A stretch of 64,000 nt of DNA, taken from assembly GCA_963844055.1 (NCBI GenBank), contig CAWJMN010000002.1, forward strand, positions 1,240,001-1,304,000. The letters are read 5' to 3'. Made by a program: the position numbers and the translations under genes. How positions within the stretch are numbered: position 1 is the first letter of the stretch; each line of letters begins with the position of its first letter. This DNA is from CAWJMN01 sp963844055 (GTDB lineage: Bacteria; Planctomycetota; Planctomycetia; Pirellulales; Pirellulaceae). Shown here piece after piece: positions 55,245 through 64,000 of the stretch. The notes under the pieces were generated by a model. It ran no database searches, was not told the DNA's origin, and saw only the letters and a program-made list of their open reading frames with translations.

Positions 55245-57950
55245 TCAGCGAGGCGGCGTTCCTTGTAGCGATTGCAGGTAGGCCAGAAGATCTGCCAATT
55301 GCGCGGCAGACATCGTTTTTTCTAGGCCGGCTGGCATGAGGGAGAGCGGGCTGGGGGAAAGGCTGGTGACTTCTGCGGCGGCCAGGCGTTGCTGTGAGAG
55401 GTCCGGACGGCGGAGCACAATCGACTGCCGGGTTTGGCTGACGAGGATGCCGGTGACGACTCGGCCGTCGTCGAGGAGGGCATTGTGGGACTCAAAACCG
55501 CGAACGAGGGAGAGGCTGGGAAAGACGATGGCCTCGAGGAGGTCGGGACGTGCCCGCCGTTTACCGACATCGGTTAGGTCGGGCCCGACGCGGCCCCCTT
55601 CTTTGCCGACTTGGTGGCAACTGGAGCAGGCGGTCTTGCGGCCGAAGAAGACATCGCGACCACGGCGTGCATCCCCTTCGGGAAGCGCTGCCGCAATCGA
55701 TTGCAAGGTTTCACGTTGTTGCTTGGTGGCTAGTTCAAGCTGGGCCTTGAGGTCGGCAAGTGAACTTTGGACCTCGGTGGGATACTGGGAGAGGGCTTCC
55801 TGGAGCTGTGACGGGGTCAAACCAGTAACGGATGGAGTTTTGACGAGCGCAGCGGCCAAGGCTTGGCCCACGGAGGCTTCTTTGGACTGACGAAACGCAT
55901 TGAGCAGGACCGGAAGCTCCAGCGGCGAGGCCGACGGCAAGTACTTGGTGACTTCGACGAGCTGGGCCGACGAAAGCCCGGCCAAGGCTAGTCCCTGAGC
56001 CGCAGCGAGGCGTTCCCCTGCTGGTGACTCTTTCTTCCAAGGTGAGGAGAGCTGGGCAAAACCTTTTTCGGACAAGGGTTGGCCCGCCGCCAGGAGTAGC
56101 GACCAAGCTTCCAGGGTGAGGGACTGGTCTTCGAGGTCGCGGCTGACAAACTTTTCTAGCGCATCCTTGAGGGCTGAGGAGGCGCGAAGGTTCTTGATGG
56201 CGACTAGGGTGCTGCGAACCAGTTCAAGATTGGAACTGGAGAGCAGGCTCTCTAGGGGTTGCTGCCAAGTGGGAGGAAGTGAACCGAGTTCACACTGGGC
56301 CAGCCCTTCGAGCAGCAGAAGCTGGACCGCAGGCGTGGACTTCTCGGCTTGCAGACCAGCTGCCACCAGGGACTGAAGGGAAGGCTTGGCGGCAAAGAGC
56401 TGAATCGCTCCGAGGACGATTTGGCGATCGACTTCGGAAAGCTCCGGCTTGCGAAGGGCGGAAGAGGCCAATTCGATGAGAGAATCGCTCCAGTCGGCAT
56501 GACGAGTAAGAATAGCGAGCACGGCGGACTGGACGAGGGGATGAGAATTGCCCAGATGCAGGACTACCTCGGCCTGTGTGAGACGGCCGCGTGGCATTTG
56601 ATCAAGGGCGGTTAGGGCTGCGGCAATCACGGCTGGATTGTCGGACGTCAAACCATTCCGTGTGGCATTGGGATTCCCTACCTCAATCAGCGCGTGCGTG
56701 ATCGCATGGCGAATGACGGGATCTTGCTCTACCTGCAAGCTTCCCAAAAGGAACGGCACCGAAGAAGCCTCCCGCTTTCGCGAAAGAGCCGTCGCTGCGG
56801 CCCGATCCACGGCCGGTACATGATCCAGTGCCAGATGTTCCTGCAAAACTGCCGTTGCCCCGGGATGATTCAGCCATCCTAGCGCATAAATCGCCGCGGA
56901 ACGAATTGCTGGGTCCGCTTCTGTCGTTCCTCGCACGAATACGGGGAGCATTTCCGTTCGCTCCGACTTGCTGGCAGCCCGCAGCACTGCCACCTTGGCG
57001 ATATTCCCTTGCTTGGCGAGCGCCGTTTCTAAGACTTCTTGTAGCTGTAAAACCTCCGTATCGCTTGCCTTCGCAATCCGCTGCGCCAACTGATCCTCCG
57101 CCTTCTCGCGCACGGCAAACCGACCATCCTCCAGCAGCTTTACCAGGTCAGATGACGACTTACTTCCCCAGGCGATCTCTTTTCCCCACGGATCGGCCGG
57201 CTTTACCGTCTCGTTTTTACGAATGCGATAGATGGCTCCCAAAATGTTGGGGCGAGCGATCTGCGAAGTGGGGCAGCCGATCCGGAACCAACCGCCGGTG
57301 TCGACCAGCAGGAAACTGCCGTCTGCGTCTTCAAGAATATCGGTGGGATGGAAATCGGCATTGGTGCCGACAATGAAGTCTTCTACTTGGCAGGCGAAGG
57401 TTGAGCCTTCTGGCGTGAGGCGACAGCGAACGACCTTGTGCGTGTTGAACTGGGTGACGAGGAACTCTTCGGAAATGGTGGAGGCCTCGGGGTGTGCTGC
57501 ATCCTGAGGAAGGCGCTGGGTGGTATTCTTGATTCGCATGGTGCCGCTAACGGCGACGTGCCCAAAATCATGAACGGCATCCAGCAGCGGGCCTGTCCGA
57601 GGAAATTCTGCAATCACATCCTGCTGATCGTTGCGAGGATAAACGCCGCCACGCATCCAGTGTACGAGGCAGTCGCCGCGCTTCTCGTAAAAGATGTTGA
57701 CCGTTCCTAGCATGTCGCCGCCGGCCGTCCAATCGATCTCCACAGGATTATCCATGCCACCGCCGCAGTGCGTTTGCACATCGGAACCATCCGGGCGGCA
57801 AGAGAAAATCCTGCGCCGCTTTCCCCTTGCTGTACAAAACGCCTGAGGGAGTGCGGAACTCGTGGCCGTGGCGACCTTCGCACCAGTATATGCGCCCTTC
57901 AGGACCGATGAAACAGCCGTGGATGTCGGCCGCATTGCCGGTATAGCCAA
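55245..57950 (-). CDS. PVC-type haem c protein, C-terminal part
   Basis: Residues from ~50 on belong to the protein that starts at 58407; the first ~47 residues here are out of frame. After the shift FSCRPDGSDVQTHCGGGMDNPVEIDWTA continues the N-terminal propeller. Next comes a long helical HEAT-like part (~250-720), with repeats such as DPAIRSAAIYALGWL. The C-terminal cytochrome c domain has CSSCHQVGKEGGRVGPDL, a CxxCH haem site. Such proteins, common in planctomycetes, are thought to be periplasmic sugar or alcohol dehydrogenases. A 1-nt insertion at 57813 interrupts the gene. Confidence 0.85.
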   Translation of the reverse strand: MAIPAMRPTSTAVSSVLKGAYTGAKVATATSSALPQAFCTARGKRRRIFSCRPDGSDVQTHCGGGMDNPVEIDWTAGGDMLGTVNIFYEKRGDCLVHWMRGGVYPRNDQQDVIAEFPRTGPLLDAVHDFGHVAVSGTMRIKNTTQRLPQDAAHPEASTISEEFLVTQFNTHKVVRCRLTPEGSTFACQVEDFIVGTNADFHPTDILEDADGSFLLVDTGGWFRIGCPTSQIARPNILGAIYRIRKNETVKPADPWGKEIAWGSKSSSDLVKLLEDGRFAVREKAEDQLAQRIAKASDTEVLQLQEVLETALAKQGNIAKVAVLRAASKSERTEMLPVFVRGTTEADPAIRSAAIYALGWLNHPGATAVLQEHLALDHVPAVDRAAATALSRKREASSVPFLLGSLQVEQDPVIRHAITHALIEVGNPNATRNGLTSDNPAVIAAALTALDQMPRGRLTQAEVVLHLGNSHPLVQSAVLAILTRHADWSDSLIELASSALRKPELSEVDRQIVLGAIQLFAAKPSLQSLVAAGLQAEKSTPAVQLLLLEGLAQCELGSLPPTWQQPLESLLSSSNLELVRSTLVAIKNLRASSALKDALEKFVSRDLEDQSLTLEAWSLLLAAGQPLSEKGFAQLSSPWKKESPAGERLAAAQGLALAGLSSAQLVEVTKYLPSASPLELPVLLNAFRQSKEASVGQALAAALVKTPSVTGLTPSQLQEALSQYPTEVQSSLADLKAQLELATKQQRETLQSIAAALPEGDARRGRDVFFGRKTACSSCHQVGKEGGRVGPDLTDVGKRRARPDLLEAIVFPSLSLVRGFESHNALLDDGRVVTGILVSQTRQSIVLRRPDLSQQRLAAAEVTSLSPSPLSLMPAGLEKTMSAAQLADLLAYLQSLQGTPPR

Positions 57951-58407
57951 ACTGGCCCACTAGCTGTTCACGCCGATCGGCGACGCCATCGTCATTGGTG
58001 TCCGTGAACTTCCAAATGCTTCCCGAAGAAGCGACATAGACCGAGCCCCGATACCAAACGGCACCTTGGGGGAAGGTGAGCTTGTCGGCGAATACGGTGC
58101 GAGTTTCGAATTGTCCGTCGCCGTCTTTATCTTCCAGCCGCAGGATGGTGCTAGGTAGCTGAGCTTCTAGCTCGGTTCTGGGAAGGTTCACGCCCGCATT
58201 TTCCGCCACGTAGAGCCGGCCTTGGTCATCAAACCCGGCCATGACCGGATGCGCCACCAGCGGAGCAGGAACCGCAATCGAGAGTGTGTAGCCCTCGGGG
58301 ACGCGAATCTCGGGCTCGGCGGCGGTTACGGTGCTGAGAAAAGCAACGACCACAAGCCCGAAGGGGAGAAGTTGGCAGGTGAAACGATTGGCAGAGAAGG
58401 ACAACAT
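57748..58407 (-). CDS. PVC-type haem c protein, N-terminal part
   Basis: The first ~197 residues of the same protein: a signal peptide (LPFGLVVVAFLSTVTAAEPE) and the start of a beta-propeller of the PVC membrane-bound dehydrogenase type (VPEGYTLSIAV...HPVMAGFDDQGRLYVAEN, EGRIYWCEGRHGHEFRTPSG). It ends out of frame after SKGKAA. Removing the extra base at 57813 gives SKGKAARIFSCRPDGSD, the expected continuation. The full gene would be 55245-58407, about 1053 residues. ATG at 58407. Confidence 0.82.
   Translation of the reverse strand: MLSFSANRFTCQLLPFGLVVVAFLSTVTAAEPEIRVPEGYTLSIAVPAPLVAHPVMAGFDDQGRLYVAENAGVNLPRTELEAQLPSTILRLEDKDGDGQFETRTVFADKLTFPQGAVWYRGSVYVASSGSIWKFTDTNDDGVADRREQLVGQFGYTGNAADIHGCFIGPEGRIYWCEGRHGHEFRTPSGVLYSKGKAAQDFLLPPGWFRCANALRRWHG
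57813..57813 (-). other. apparent 1-nt insertion in the haem protein gene
   Basis: On the minus strand AAAGCGGCGCAGGATTTTC. Dropping the C opposite 57813 gives AAA GCG GCG AGG ATT TTC (KAARIF) and joins the two frames. Confidence 0.7.
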
Positions 58408-58536
58408 GGGAATCCTTTGCCGCAGCAGGGAAAAATTAGGGGAAGGTGAGACGCCCCTTGGCAGGAAAGTTTTGGCCAGGTGGAGCCCCCAAGGGGCTGG
58501 TACCTAGCATTTACAGGCTAAAGCCTACCATAGTCG

Positions 58537-60360
58537 CTAGAGACTTTCCAAGAACTGAACCAGGGCGACGAGGTCGGCCTCTTCGAGGGGCGTGGAAAGC
58601 TGGTGAGAATGCTCCTCAAAGACGGAGCGGAGGGTTGAAGCTCGGCTGTCGTGCAAAAAGCCTTCGCCCTGCCCCACACCACGGAGGGACGGCGGGCTGA
58701 ACTTTTTGTTGCCCAGTTCATCTGACAGGCCGACTTCGACCGGGTCGTGGGAAGAATAGGTGAGTGGCGGCACATGGCACTGGATACAGCCCCGGTCCTG
58801 GAAGACCTGGCGGCCACGTTCGACAAGCGACTTCTGCGCGGGAGCAAGTTGGTCGAGCGGATGGCGAGGGGGTGGAGGAGGGAGCGTGTGAAGGAAGTCC
58901 ACTAATTGGGACGTTTGCTGGGGGGTGTAGTGGCCACTTTGCATGGTGGTGTCGAGCGACTTGAGCACTTGGTCGCGCAGGTTTTGCATGGATGCATTCC
59001 AGGCCCAGCGATCAGTCATGCGGGTGCCCAGCAGGGTGAGCGTTCGCTTGGGTGCGCCGAAGGAGCCATCTCCTTGGGTATCGGCCTTGAGGCCATTGGT
59101 GTGACCATCGGGATGACAGCTGTGGCAACTGTACCAGCGATCATGAGAAAGGTTGGCATTATAGAACTGGCGCTCCCCAGCCTCTTGCGGCGAGAGTTCA
59201 CGGGGCTGAGAAAGAACAACCGAGCCACGATGTTTGCCGGATTCGGTTTCCAGGAAGTCGATGCGGTCCTCGAGATGGCAGGCAACTGCCAGCAAACCGG
59301 GAACCACCTCTAGCAGACGAGTGGGATGGATGCCAACCGGTGTGCGCGAGAGGACGCTGCCGGTGGGACGAACGAGGGCTACTTCATTCACGCCGGAAAG
59401 GGCGACGGCGAAATTGCCATCGGCCAATTCGACGAGCCCTGACGGGTCTGCGGCACCGTTGCCCAGGGTATCTAGGTTGGCGAGCGTTGGCTTGCGGGGC
59501 TTGCGACCTCTGGAATCCTTCGCGGGAGCGCTGATCCAGTCGAAGGGAACCCAAACAAGGACATTGGTAAGGACCGAGCCACGGCCGATGTTCTCTTTGG
59601 TGACAGGGAGCTTTTCATCTAGCTGTTGCTGGGCTAGGAGCCAGGACTGTGACTTCTCTGACCAGAGCAGGCCACGAATGTTGTGCCCTACCAAGGGCTG
59701 TTGTGATGTGAGCTGCTGGGTTTTGGTGTCTAGCAATGCGATTTGAGCGCGGAAAGCACCGGCGACACAAAGCTGCGCAGGATCGGAATGCGTATTCCAG
59801 CGCAGTTCTCGGGGAGCAAAGGGGAGCGCAACGGAGTTGACGACAAGCGACTGGGAAGATGGAAGGGGAGCTACGGGAAAGTGAACCCAAGAGACCGCAT
59901 GGGACCAAAGGGAGCTGACGGCAATGGTTTTGCCATCGGCTGTGAGGGCGAGGCGACAGGGATAATCGGGAACCGAGAGCTTACGAACTTGTTCTAAGGG
60001 AAAAAGGGATTCAAGCTTGGCCGGACGCCACTGCGAAAGCGTGTGCTGCTTGAAGTCGATCACCAAAAAGGAGTGTAGCGATGATGACCAAACGACATCG
60101 GCGAGGCAGGTAGCCACTTGTTGACGTCCCGTCACCTTTTGACTTTGCGGATCGATAGCAATCAGTTCGCCAGTACCTTCGCCAGCAACTACCAAGGTTT
60201 TGGCGGACTCGACCCAGGCGAGCGCAACCGGTCGAACGCGCTTGGTAGGCGGGTCGGCGCTGTGCGTTGTTTTTGTGTCACACCAGCAAGCGAACAGCAC
60301 GAAACCCAAGAGGCCGATGGGGAGTCGTCGCCAGGTGAGAAAGCAGGAAGGGGGATTCAT
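58537..60360 (-). CDS. di-haem cytochrome c with beta-propeller domain
   Basis: 607 residues. A signal region (PIGLLGFVLFACW) precedes a beta-propeller-like N-terminal half (e.g. GTGELIAIDPQSQKV, ADPSGLVELADGNFAVALSG). Two CxxCH haem sites follow in the C-terminal half: YSCHSCHPDGH and CIQCHVPP, separated by ~125 residues as in MauG/CcpA-like di-haem proteins. KKFSPPSLRGVGQGEGFLHDSR matches the peroxidase-like distal block. It is probably periplasmic and transfers electrons, perhaps with the PVC-type haem protein downstream (next gene starts 130 nt away). LFAC might be a weak lipobox. Confidence 0.8.
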   Translation of the reverse strand: MNPPSCFLTWRRLPIGLLGFVLFACWCDTKTTHSADPPTKRVRPVALAWVESAKTLVVAGEGTGELIAIDPQSQKVTGRQQVATCLADVVWSSSLHSFLVIDFKQHTLSQWRPAKLESLFPLEQVRKLSVPDYPCRLALTADGKTIAVSSLWSHAVSWVHFPVAPLPSSQSLVVNSVALPFAPRELRWNTHSDPAQLCVAGAFRAQIALLDTKTQQLTSQQPLVGHNIRGLLWSEKSQSWLLAQQQLDEKLPVTKENIGRGSVLTNVLVWVPFDWISAPAKDSRGRKPRKPTLANLDTLGNGAADPSGLVELADGNFAVALSGVNEVALVRPTGSVLSRTPVGIHPTRLLEVVPGLLAVACHLEDRIDFLETESGKHRGSVVLSQPRELSPQEAGERQFYNANLSHDRWYSCHSCHPDGHTNGLKADTQGDGSFGAPKRTLTLLGTRMTDRWAWNASMQNLRDQVLKSLDTTMQSGHYTPQQTSQLVDFLHTLPPPPPRHPLDQLAPAQKSLVERGRQVFQDRGCIQCHVPPLTYSSHDPVEVGLSDELGNKKFSPPSLRGVGQGEGFLHDSRASTLRSVFEEHSHQLSTPLEEADLVALVQFLESL

Positions 60361-60506
60361 GCCTGAATTATCGCCCGCCCGAGAATCGGAATCTAGGCGG
60401 GTGGGATGCTATGTCCGTTGATCGACACCTAAAATTTGAATAAGCTTCGACAAGTAGAAACCGAATTGCCTGACCTATACCCTGGCCTCTGGAAGCAAGC
60501 AACTTC

Positions 60507-61502
60507 GTGAAACACCCAACACTATATCCGATTCAGAAAGATGCTAAATACGGATATATCGATCAACGGGGAATTTGCATTGTTAGTCCCCAATATGAAT
60601 TTGCGACCGAATTTAATGGGGGTGTTGGTGCAGCATTTTTAGATATGCAGCTTAGGATAGTTGAGCCCAGTGGGTCTGCTTACTTGATTGCAACGTCCGT
60701 TGAGCCTTGCTGGATTGGCTTTAGGGAAAATGCCATTGCTGTGGAGAGTGGTGGGCTTAGCGGCATCTTGGACACTGGCGGCAACTGGATTGTCCCTCCT
60801 CAATTCACAACGGTGCATCCCTATGATGGCAGCACAGCACTAGTAGAAAATGTGGACGGGTTGTATGGGGTTGTCGACAAGGGTGGGCGATGGCTATTGA
60901 ATCCTGAGTTCACATACCTTACCGGGTTTTCGAAAGGGTGCAGCGTTTGCCTTGGGCGAAGGCGACCTGACGAGGATGGGGTGTATCTGATATCTAGTGA
61001 TGGAACTCCTATTTCCGCGAACGTATATGCCGGTGGGTACAGAGGAAGAGGGGCTCGAATTCCGGTTTGCAAGCGCACTCCCAATGGATTGCGATATGGG
61101 CTTGTTGATGAGACTGGTGTTGAGGTGACAGGTTTTCGATATACATCCATTGAGGACGTGGGAAGTGAGAAGTATTGGGGGGTGTCACTAGATGGCCAGA
61201 CATGGGGCGTTATAAGTAACAACGGCGACTGGGTTATCAAGCCGAGTCTTTCTTGGATTGGAAGATTCTCTGAGGGGTTATTTGTTGCGGCAAGTGGAGG
61301 AACTTGGATTGGCGGTCAACTAGAGGATGCCAAGCTAGGCTTTGTAAACGAAAACGGGGACTGGGTGATCCAACCGTGCTTTGAAGATGCGTGGGAGTTT
61401 TGCGAGGGCATTGCAAAGGTGGTCTTAAACCCCATGACACCTTTTGTAAAAACGGGATACATCGACCTGCAAGGAGAATACATTTGGGAGCCATCTTGCT
61501 GA
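60507..61502 (+). CDS. WG-repeat protein
   Basis: 331 residues, GTG start at 60507. Repeated units such as KYGYIDQRGICIVSPQYEFA, LYGVVDKGGRWLLNPEF, RYGLVDETG, TWGVISNNGDWVIKPSL and LGFVNENGDWVIQPCFEDA are WG (KWG) beta-repeats, about seven in all. There is no signal peptide. The family's function is unknown; repeats are thought to mediate binding. Base composition is more AT-rich than nearby genes and codon use differs, which hints at acquisition. Confidence 0.85.
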   Translation: MKHPTLYPIQKDAKYGYIDQRGICIVSPQYEFATEFNGGVGAAFLDMQLRIVEPSGSAYLIATSVEPCWIGFRENAIAVESGGLSGILDTGGNWIVPPQFTTVHPYDGSTALVENVDGLYGVVDKGGRWLLNPEFTYLTGFSKGCSVCLGRRRPDEDGVYLISSDGTPISANVYAGGYRGRGARIPVCKRTPNGLRYGLVDETGVEVTGFRYTSIEDVGSEKYWGVSLDGQTWGVISNNGDWVIKPSLSWIGRFSEGLFVAASGGTWIGGQLEDAKLGFVNENGDWVIQPCFEDAWEFCEGIAKVVLNPMTPFVKTGYIDLQGEYIWEPSC

Positions 61503-61982
61503 TCTACTGATAACGCAACGTGATTGGCCTCGGTTGCTCGCGAGAAATTCCAACCACTTCCACCTTCTCCCGGAATCACCAACGCCCCCTTCGACACTTG
61601 CCCTTTCGTGGTGATTTTTTCCGCTTCCCTTCGAAGCGTGACCTCCCATGGCCTACGGCCACACCGGATCAAGATCCGGTGCTACCCGCTTTCGCGATCT
61701 GCCGTTTGCTCGCCAGACTGCACCGCCAAAGGCTCTGAGTTGAAAGAAGCTAACCACGAAAGACACGAAAAGCACGAACGGGGAAGAAGGCAAATGCTTG
61801 GCTCGCGGGTGGAATGTTCAGGGAGCGCTGGTAAAGGGCAATGTAGGCCTCTAGGGAAATACGCAAAAAGCATCGCTGCTAGGATAAGGGAACTTGATAG
61901 AGAATCACCACGCCCTTCCCGTTGGTCAGGGGCGTGCCACCCAGCCTACTTCGTGAATTCGCCAAGCCATTCGATGTACCAC
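61503..61982. other. gap after the WG-repeat gene
   Basis: No gene supported. It contains a perfect hairpin (61662-61681) and an ACCACGAAAGACACGAAAAG segment near 61750 of a type often dispersed in such genomes. Confidence 0.4.
61662..61681. repeat. small perfect hairpin
   Basis: CACCGGAT-CAAG-ATCCGGTG, 8-bp stem with 4-nt loop, in non-coding DNA. No T-run follows. Confidence 0.6.
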
Positions 61983-62513
61983 CTAAAAAGTGATGTACAA
62001 GCCCAATTGTTTATTGACGGCTTTGGCCAGTAACTCCATCGCTTCATCTAGAAAGAGAGATGATGACTTCCGCGAAACGATTAGAAGGTAAGCGTGATTA
62101 TCTTGAGCTTGTTGAAAACTTTGAAAATAGGCCCCCATTTTTCCTGGATCGAATGGGGTGACTTTCGGCCCAATTGTGTCGCCAAGGATTGGGCACGATG
62201 TCAGGTTGGAAATTTCAGCGATTTGCTGCTGAACATCCTCCCAATCTCCCCCAAGTCCTATGTCGACACGTGGATCGTAGTATTTCGTCAACGCAAAATC
62301 ACCATACTGGTGCGAGTCTGGAATTTCGATAAGAGATTCCCAATTGGCATCCAAAGGATCGCCATCATAAGGATCCCGAAGCTCTCGCAAGTTTTTGTTA
62401 ATGAAATGGACGAGACCGCTGCATTCACCAGAAGACAACGCGTGTACAAGAATCGGCTGAAGTTCTCGTTCAAAGCGGCTGTAATCAAACAGAAATGCTT
62501 TGTGTTCCATCAT
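61983..62513 (-). CDS. unknown protein of 176 residues
   Basis: Start ATG at 62513 has AAGGA 9 nt upstream; an adjacent second ATG is at 62510. The sequence is acidic and soluble: SGLVHFINKNLRELRDPYDGDPL, WESLIEIPDSHQYGDFALTKYYD, PFDPGKMGAYFQSFQQAQ. There is no signal peptide or membrane segment. I recognise no family; length and composition resemble immunity or SUKH-like proteins, but this is a guess. Codon use is AT-rich like the WG-repeat gene. Both might be recent acquisitions, but they are in opposite orientations. Confidence 0.6.
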   Translation of the reverse strand: MMEHKAFLFDYSRFERELQPILVHALSSGECSGLVHFINKNLRELRDPYDGDPLDANWESLIEIPDSHQYGDFALTKYYDPRVDIGLGGDWEDVQQQIAEISNLTSCPILGDTIGPKVTPFDPGKMGAYFQSFQQAQDNHAYLLIVSRKSSSLFLDEAMELLAKAVNKQLGLYITF

Positions 62514-62597
62514 GATGTTGAATCCTTGCAACAGGAATGCCCGGCCAAAGCAAATCACTAATCAATAGCCTTGTTCGTCCTTGTGCCAATCTTCTCT

Positions 62598-63791
62598 CTA
62601 CTCACCCACCAGCAAATCAGGCCACAGCGAATCACTAATCAGTAGGCCGGCTCGTGTCAGCTGGAGATGCGAGGGAGTTTGCTGCAAGAACCCTTGGGCA
62701 AGGTATCGCTGAAGTGGTGCGCCACCCAGCTGCGTGATCGAAAAGCCGGTCTCTTGCTCGAACTGAGTGTAGGAAACCCCTTCGAGTCGGCGGAGGCCAA
62801 ATACGAGTCGCTCGCGGGCCCGTTCTTCCCACGAGAGCTGTTCTTGGTCAGCCACGACGGACTCTCCCCGTTCGACGCGAGTGAGGTAGGTTGTCGTGCT
62901 GCGATGATTGACCTCGCGACGCCCCTCTACATAGCGAGCGGCGCCCGGTCCGGCGGCAAAGTAGGGACGGCCGAGCCAGTAAGTCTCATTGTGCCGGCAG
63001 CGAAAGCCAGGGCGGGCAAAATTGGAAACTTCGTAGTGCTCCAAGCCAGCGGCAGTCAGCTGCTGGATCGCCTCTTCATACATGGCCGCTTCGAGCCCTT
63101 CTGGAAGCGAAGCCAGCTCGCCACGCTGCTGACGATTCCAGAACTGGGTGCCGCGTTCAAAGGTGAGGCCGTAGGTTGAGATGTGGGTAACATCGAGGGC
63201 GATCGCGCGGCGAAGGTCGGACTGCCAACTGGCCAGAGTTTCGCCCGGGGCGCCAAAGATGAGGTCGATCGAAACGCTGGTTGCCACTTGCTTAGCACGG
63301 GCAACAGCAACCTCAATATCGGCGGCACGATGATCTCGCTCTAACGCGGAAAGTTTGCTGGTGTCAAACGACTGAACCCCCAGGCTTATGCGGCTAATAC
63401 CTGCGTCGGCCAAGACGGCGCATCGCTCAGGCGTAAGGTCGAGGGGATTGGCCTCAATGCTGAACTCATAGCCGGCTGCAAGTGGAAACCAATGCTTGAC
63501 GAGCGAAAGAAGCTCTGCCAATTGTGATGGGGGAAGATGCGTGGGAGTGCCACCGCCAAGGAACAGCGTGTCAACTTCGCGAGGGTGCTGAAGGGAAGCT
63601 AGTTCTAGGGACAACGCTTGATGGAAGCGCTGCATGAGATCATCGCGGCCCGCAATTAGCGTGAAGTTGCAATAGCCGCATCGATGCCGACAGAAGGGGA
63701 CGTGGATATAGGCGGCGCGAGGGGCTGCCAGCTCAGGATGGGTGCCAGGCGGGTTAACCTGGGCACCGTCGACAGGAGGAATTTCGTTCAC
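62598..63791 (-). CDS. hemW: radical SAM haem chaperone HemW
   Basis: 397 residues. The motif C34-RHR-C38-GY-C41 is the CxxxCxxC cluster site. LFLGGGTPTHL, EFSIEANPLDLT and RISLGVQSFD are the HemN/HemW blocks. HYEVSNFARPGFRCRHNETYW is the HemW-type C-terminal region. HemW proteins insert haem and lack the extra HemN residues for coproporphyrinogen oxidase. The ATG at 63791 overlaps the preceding stop by 4 nt, so it is translationally coupled with the RNase Z-like gene upstream on the minus strand. Confidence 0.92.
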   Translation of the reverse strand: MNEIPPVDGAQVNPPGTHPELAAPRAAYIHVPFCRHRCGYCNFTLIAGRDDLMQRFHQALSLELASLQHPREVDTLFLGGGTPTHLPPSQLAELLSLVKHWFPLAAGYEFSIEANPLDLTPERCAVLADAGISRISLGVQSFDTSKLSALERDHRAADIEVAVARAKQVATSVSIDLIFGAPGETLASWQSDLRRAIALDVTHISTYGLTFERGTQFWNRQQRGELASLPEGLEAAMYEEAIQQLTAAGLEHYEVSNFARPGFRCRHNETYWLGRPYFAAGPGAARYVEGRREVNHRSTTTYLTRVERGESVVADQEQLSWEERARERLVFGLRRLEGVSYTQFEQETGFSITQLGGAPLQRYLAQGFLQQTPSHLQLTRAGLLISDSLWPDLLVGE

Positions 63792-64000
63792 AGCCAGAGC
63801 TCTAGCCGGCCATCGAGCATGCCAGGCAACGCTTTTTTCACATAGTGCCGAATCTGCTTTTCATTGTAGCGCGTGCTGAAGTGCCCCACGATGATCCGCT
63901 CATTCTTAAAACGATCTTGCCGGGCAATGTAGTCATCCAGATGCATGTGCCCATGCTTGTGGATCTTCTCGCGACGATGGCCCGGCGCGACAAAGGTCAT
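63788..64000 (-). CDS. RNase Z-like metallo-hydrolase, 5' part missing
   Basis: The visible 70 residues run off the right edge, so this is the C-terminal end. HMHLDDYIARQDRFKNERIIVGHFSTRYNEKQI resembles the end of RNase Z/metallo-beta-lactamase proteins, whose HFSxRY-type block holds the last zinc-ligand His. If so, it trims tRNA 3' ends. The stop overlaps the hemW ATG by 4 nt. Only the tail is seen, so the assignment is tentative. Confidence 0.65.
   Translation of the reverse strand: MTFVAPGHRREKIHKHGHMHLDDYIARQDRFKNERIIVGHFSTRYNEKQIRHYVKKALPGMLDGRLELWL

Noticed and set aside
61524..62033. Plus-strand frame of 169 codons
   Set aside because: It crosses hairpin and repeat sequence and has no start signal or motif.

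Overview
The window looks like a chromosome segment of a planctomycete, most likely of the Pirellulales (Blastopirellula/Bremerella/Pirellula type). This is inferred from gene content, not from a marker search. The indicators are two giant secreted proteins with a basic N-terminus and an LExR-type motif, dockerin-like pairs, tandem cadherin-like repeats, a GEVED domain, a PVC-type cytochrome c, a HYExxF-type protein, and MqnE of the futalosine menaquinone route.

Layout. 1-2.1 kb: the 3' part of a HEAT-repeat membrane protein and a YiiM-type MOSC protein. 2.4-19.4 kb: two giant minus-strand surface/secreted protein genes, each closed by a strong intrinsic terminator. The second (8097-19352) reads through only if two compensating single-base indels are allowed. 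19.8-22.5 kb (minus): a SAM methyltransferase-like protein, a PD-(D/E)XK-like HYExxF protein and an exported beta-lactamase-family hydrolase. 22.9-27 kb (plus): tRNA-Gly, trigger factor, a 29-residue very basic protein, a YkgJ-type cysteine-cluster protein and HisS. 27.2-32 kb: a zinc-ribbon membrane protein, MotA/MotB and MqnE (convergent with motB and overlapping it), followed by tRNA-Val. 32.6-48.4 kb: a complete 14-gene nuoA-N operon preceded by a perfect TGTGA-N6-TCACA palindrome. 48.6-52.2 kb: a PAS/AAA+/Fis-like regulator, a small partner gene and an Mrp ATPase flanked by two copies of a ~156-bp repeat. 52.6-55.2 kb: a 29-residue KAAKK histone-H1-like gene, an ~880-bp gene-free island of odd composition, an SGNH-like protein and an M50 protease. 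55.2-60.4 kb: two haem c proteins, the first broken by a frameshift. 60.5-64 kb: a WG-repeat protein, an unknown protein, HemW and the 3' end of an RNase Z-like gene.

How genes fit together. MqnE makes a menaquinone precursor, and complex I (nuoA-N) passes NADH electrons to the quinone pool. MotAB converts ion flux into torque, while HemW and the two c-type haem proteins belong to haem and electron-transfer biology. The giant proteins are extracellular, multidomain, probably calcium-binding adhesins or proteases.

Three apparent single-base indels (two in the giant gene, one in the PVC cytochrome gene) and a possibly lost motB stop may be assembly errors or true mutations; reads would decide. 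I see no CRISPR array, insertion sequence, prophage or rRNA. The best candidates for something undescribed are the two 29-residue basic proteins, the unusual island upstream of one of them, the nuo-linked AAA+ regulator that lacks the sigma-54 contact loop, and the giant metzincin protein.
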